A stretch of 15,353 nucleotides of DNA from Acidobacteriaceae bacterium (lineage in GTDB: Bacteria; Acidobacteriota; Terriglobia; Terriglobales; Acidobacteriaceae), in contig JARLFX010000096.1 of the NCBI GenBank assembly GCA_031296355.1, forward strand, positions 1 through 15,353, in the 5' to 3' direction. Made by a program: the position numbers and the translations under genes. The first letter of the stretch is position 1, and each line of letters starts with the position of its first letter. Shown here one piece after another: positions 14,377-15,353 of the stretch. The notes under the pieces were generated by a model. That model saw only the letters and a list, made by a program, of their open reading frames with translations, made no database searches and had not been told where the DNA came from.

Positions 14377-14394
14377 GTATGTCAGAAGGAACTC

Positions 14395-15353
14395 ATGATG
14401 ACTGTCCAGACTCTCCCCGCCGATCAAGTCGTCAAGCATCCAGCTCCAGCCGCCACCCAACCCGTCGATGTCCGCATGGGCCGCGCACACAACGAATCCG
14501 GCATCATCTGGATCACCGCCATCTTCATGGCCATCTTCCACATCGGCGCCATCGCTGCGCTCTTCTTCTTCAGTTGGACTAACCTCATCGTCGCCGCCAT
14601 TCTCTACGTCTTCGCCATCAACTTCGGCATCGGCATGGGCTACCACCGCCTGCTGGTGCATCGTGGCTACAAGGTGCCCAAGTCCGTCGAATACTTCCTC
14701 GCCGTCTGCGGCACGCTCGCACTCGAAGGCGGCCCCATCGCCTGGGTAGCCACCCACCGCGTCCATCACCAGCACAGCGACTTCGAAGGCGACCCGCACA
14801 CTCCACAGGAAGGCACGTGGTGGTCGCACATGGGCTGGATCATCTCCGGCCGCGCTCTCAACACCGAGACCGCCCGCCTCGCCCACTACGCCCCCGACCT
14901 CGCCAAAGATCGCTTCTACGTCTGGCTCAGTAAATACCACTGGGTCCCGCTCACCATCCTCGGCGCCGCGTTGCTCCTCATCGGCACCCTCGTCGGCGGC
15001 ATCCACGCCGGCATCGGCCTCTTCCTCTGGGGAATCTTCCTCCGCGTCACCCTCGGCCTGCACGCCACCTGGCTCGTCAACTCCGCCACCCACATCCACG
15101 GCAGCCGCCGTTTCGAGACGAAAGACGAGTCCCGCAACAGCTGGTGGGTCGCCCTCCTCACCGGTGGCGAAGGCTGGCACAACAACCACCACGCCTTCCC
15201 TGTCTCTGCCCGCCACGGCCTCGCCTGGTACGAGTTCGATCCCAACTACTACGGCATCTGGCTAATGGAAAAGATCGGCCTCGCAAAGAAAGTTCAGATC
15301 GCGAAGTTCATCAAACCGGTTCCCGGCGAACACCACCCCGTCACCCACATGAC
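14395..15353 (+). CDS. Fatty acid desaturase (acyl-CoA/delta-9 type), 3' end cut by window
   Basis: A membrane di-iron desaturase that inserts a cis double bond into a fatty acyl chain, probably at the delta-9 position. All three histidine boxes are present: HRLLVH (84-89), HRVHH (121-125) and HNNHH in GEGWHNNHHAFP (262-266). WLVNSATHIHG (226-236) supplies the further conserved Asn/His ligands. Hydrophobic segments lie at about 36-60, 62-82, 184-203 and 205-225, giving the four-helix layout of the family. The frame is open for 319 codons to the window edge, so only the C-terminal end is missing. Two adjacent ATG codons (14395, 14398) follow AAGGA; spacing of four or seven bases favours the second slightly. 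The upstream 150 bases hold two inverted repeats, and desaturases are often regulated by temperature or fatty-acid-responsive factors, but no regulator is identified. Acyl-CoA versus acyl-lipid substrate is unresolved. Confidence 0.95.
   Translation, partial: MMTVQTLPADQVVKHPAPAATQPVDVRMGRAHNESGIIWITAIFMAIFHIGAIAALFFFSWTNLIVAAILYVFAINFGIGMGYHRLLVHRGYKVPKSVEYFLAVCGTLALEGGPIAWVATHRVHHQHSDFEGDPHTPQEGTWWSHMGWIISGRALNTETARLAHYAPDLAKDRFYVWLSKYHWVPLTILGAALLLIGTLVGGIHAGIGLFLWGIFLRVTLGLHATWLVNSATHIHGSRRFETKDESRNSWWVALLTGGEGWHNNHHAFPVSARHGLAWYEFDPNYYGIWLMEKIGLAKKVQIAKFIKPVPGEHHPVTHM

Noticed and set aside
14326..15216. 296-codon minus-strand frame, Glu/Asp/Gly/Val-rich
   Set aside because: Antisense to the desaturase with its three histidine boxes.

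Overview
The window is GC-rich bacterial chromosome from a Gram-negative organism: it carries lpxD, a TonB-dependent outer-membrane receptor and a lipoprotein. I infer an Acidobacteriota of the Terriglobus/Granulicella/Edaphobacter type. The reasons are the carboxypeptidase-regulatory-like N-terminal domain on the TonB receptor, the style of the 11180-11737 hypothetical protein, and the dispersed short inverted repeat that reads TCATTCTGAGCGCAGCGAAG. The taxonomic call comes from family recognition, not a database search.

Layout. Bases 1-7584 are a minus-strand block. In transcription order it holds a GT2 glycosyltransferase, a zinc-independent quinone oxidoreductase (qor), a BtuB-like TonB-dependent receptor behind a clear cobalamin riboswitch with a TATAAT promoter, then rpsO (S15) and pnp (PNPase, cut by the window edge just before its KH domain). 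Bases 7828-8971 carry two plus-strand membrane-anchored hypothetical proteins that share a nearly identical ~42-residue C-terminal module. A minus-strand CCA/poly(A) polymerase family nucleotidyltransferase (9235-10935) follows. It has a 130-residue Lys/Ala/Pro tail resembling histone H1 and ends at a good intrinsic terminator. From 11180 to the right edge all genes are plus-strand: a conserved hypothetical, lpxD, a receiver-PAS protein, a small lipoprotein, and a fatty acid desaturase cut by the window edge.

How the genes work together. The rpsO-pnp pair is a classic translation/RNA-decay neighbourhood, with a strong hairpin in the spacer. The riboswitch and btuB form a self-contained corrinoid-uptake unit under B12 feedback. 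The rest is a set of mostly single-gene units, several of which (lpxD, the lipoprotein, possibly the glycosyltransferase) lack a Shine-Dalgarno and have a -10-like hexamer just upstream of the start, suggesting leaderless mRNAs.

Most notable: the tandem paralogues sharing an unrecognised two-cysteine module; the histone-like tail on the nucleotidyltransferase; and dispersed hairpin repeats whose copies show paired base changes. I found no defence system, CRISPR array, tRNA, rRNA, prophage or insertion sequence. The nearest thing to an undescribed system is the paralogue pair.
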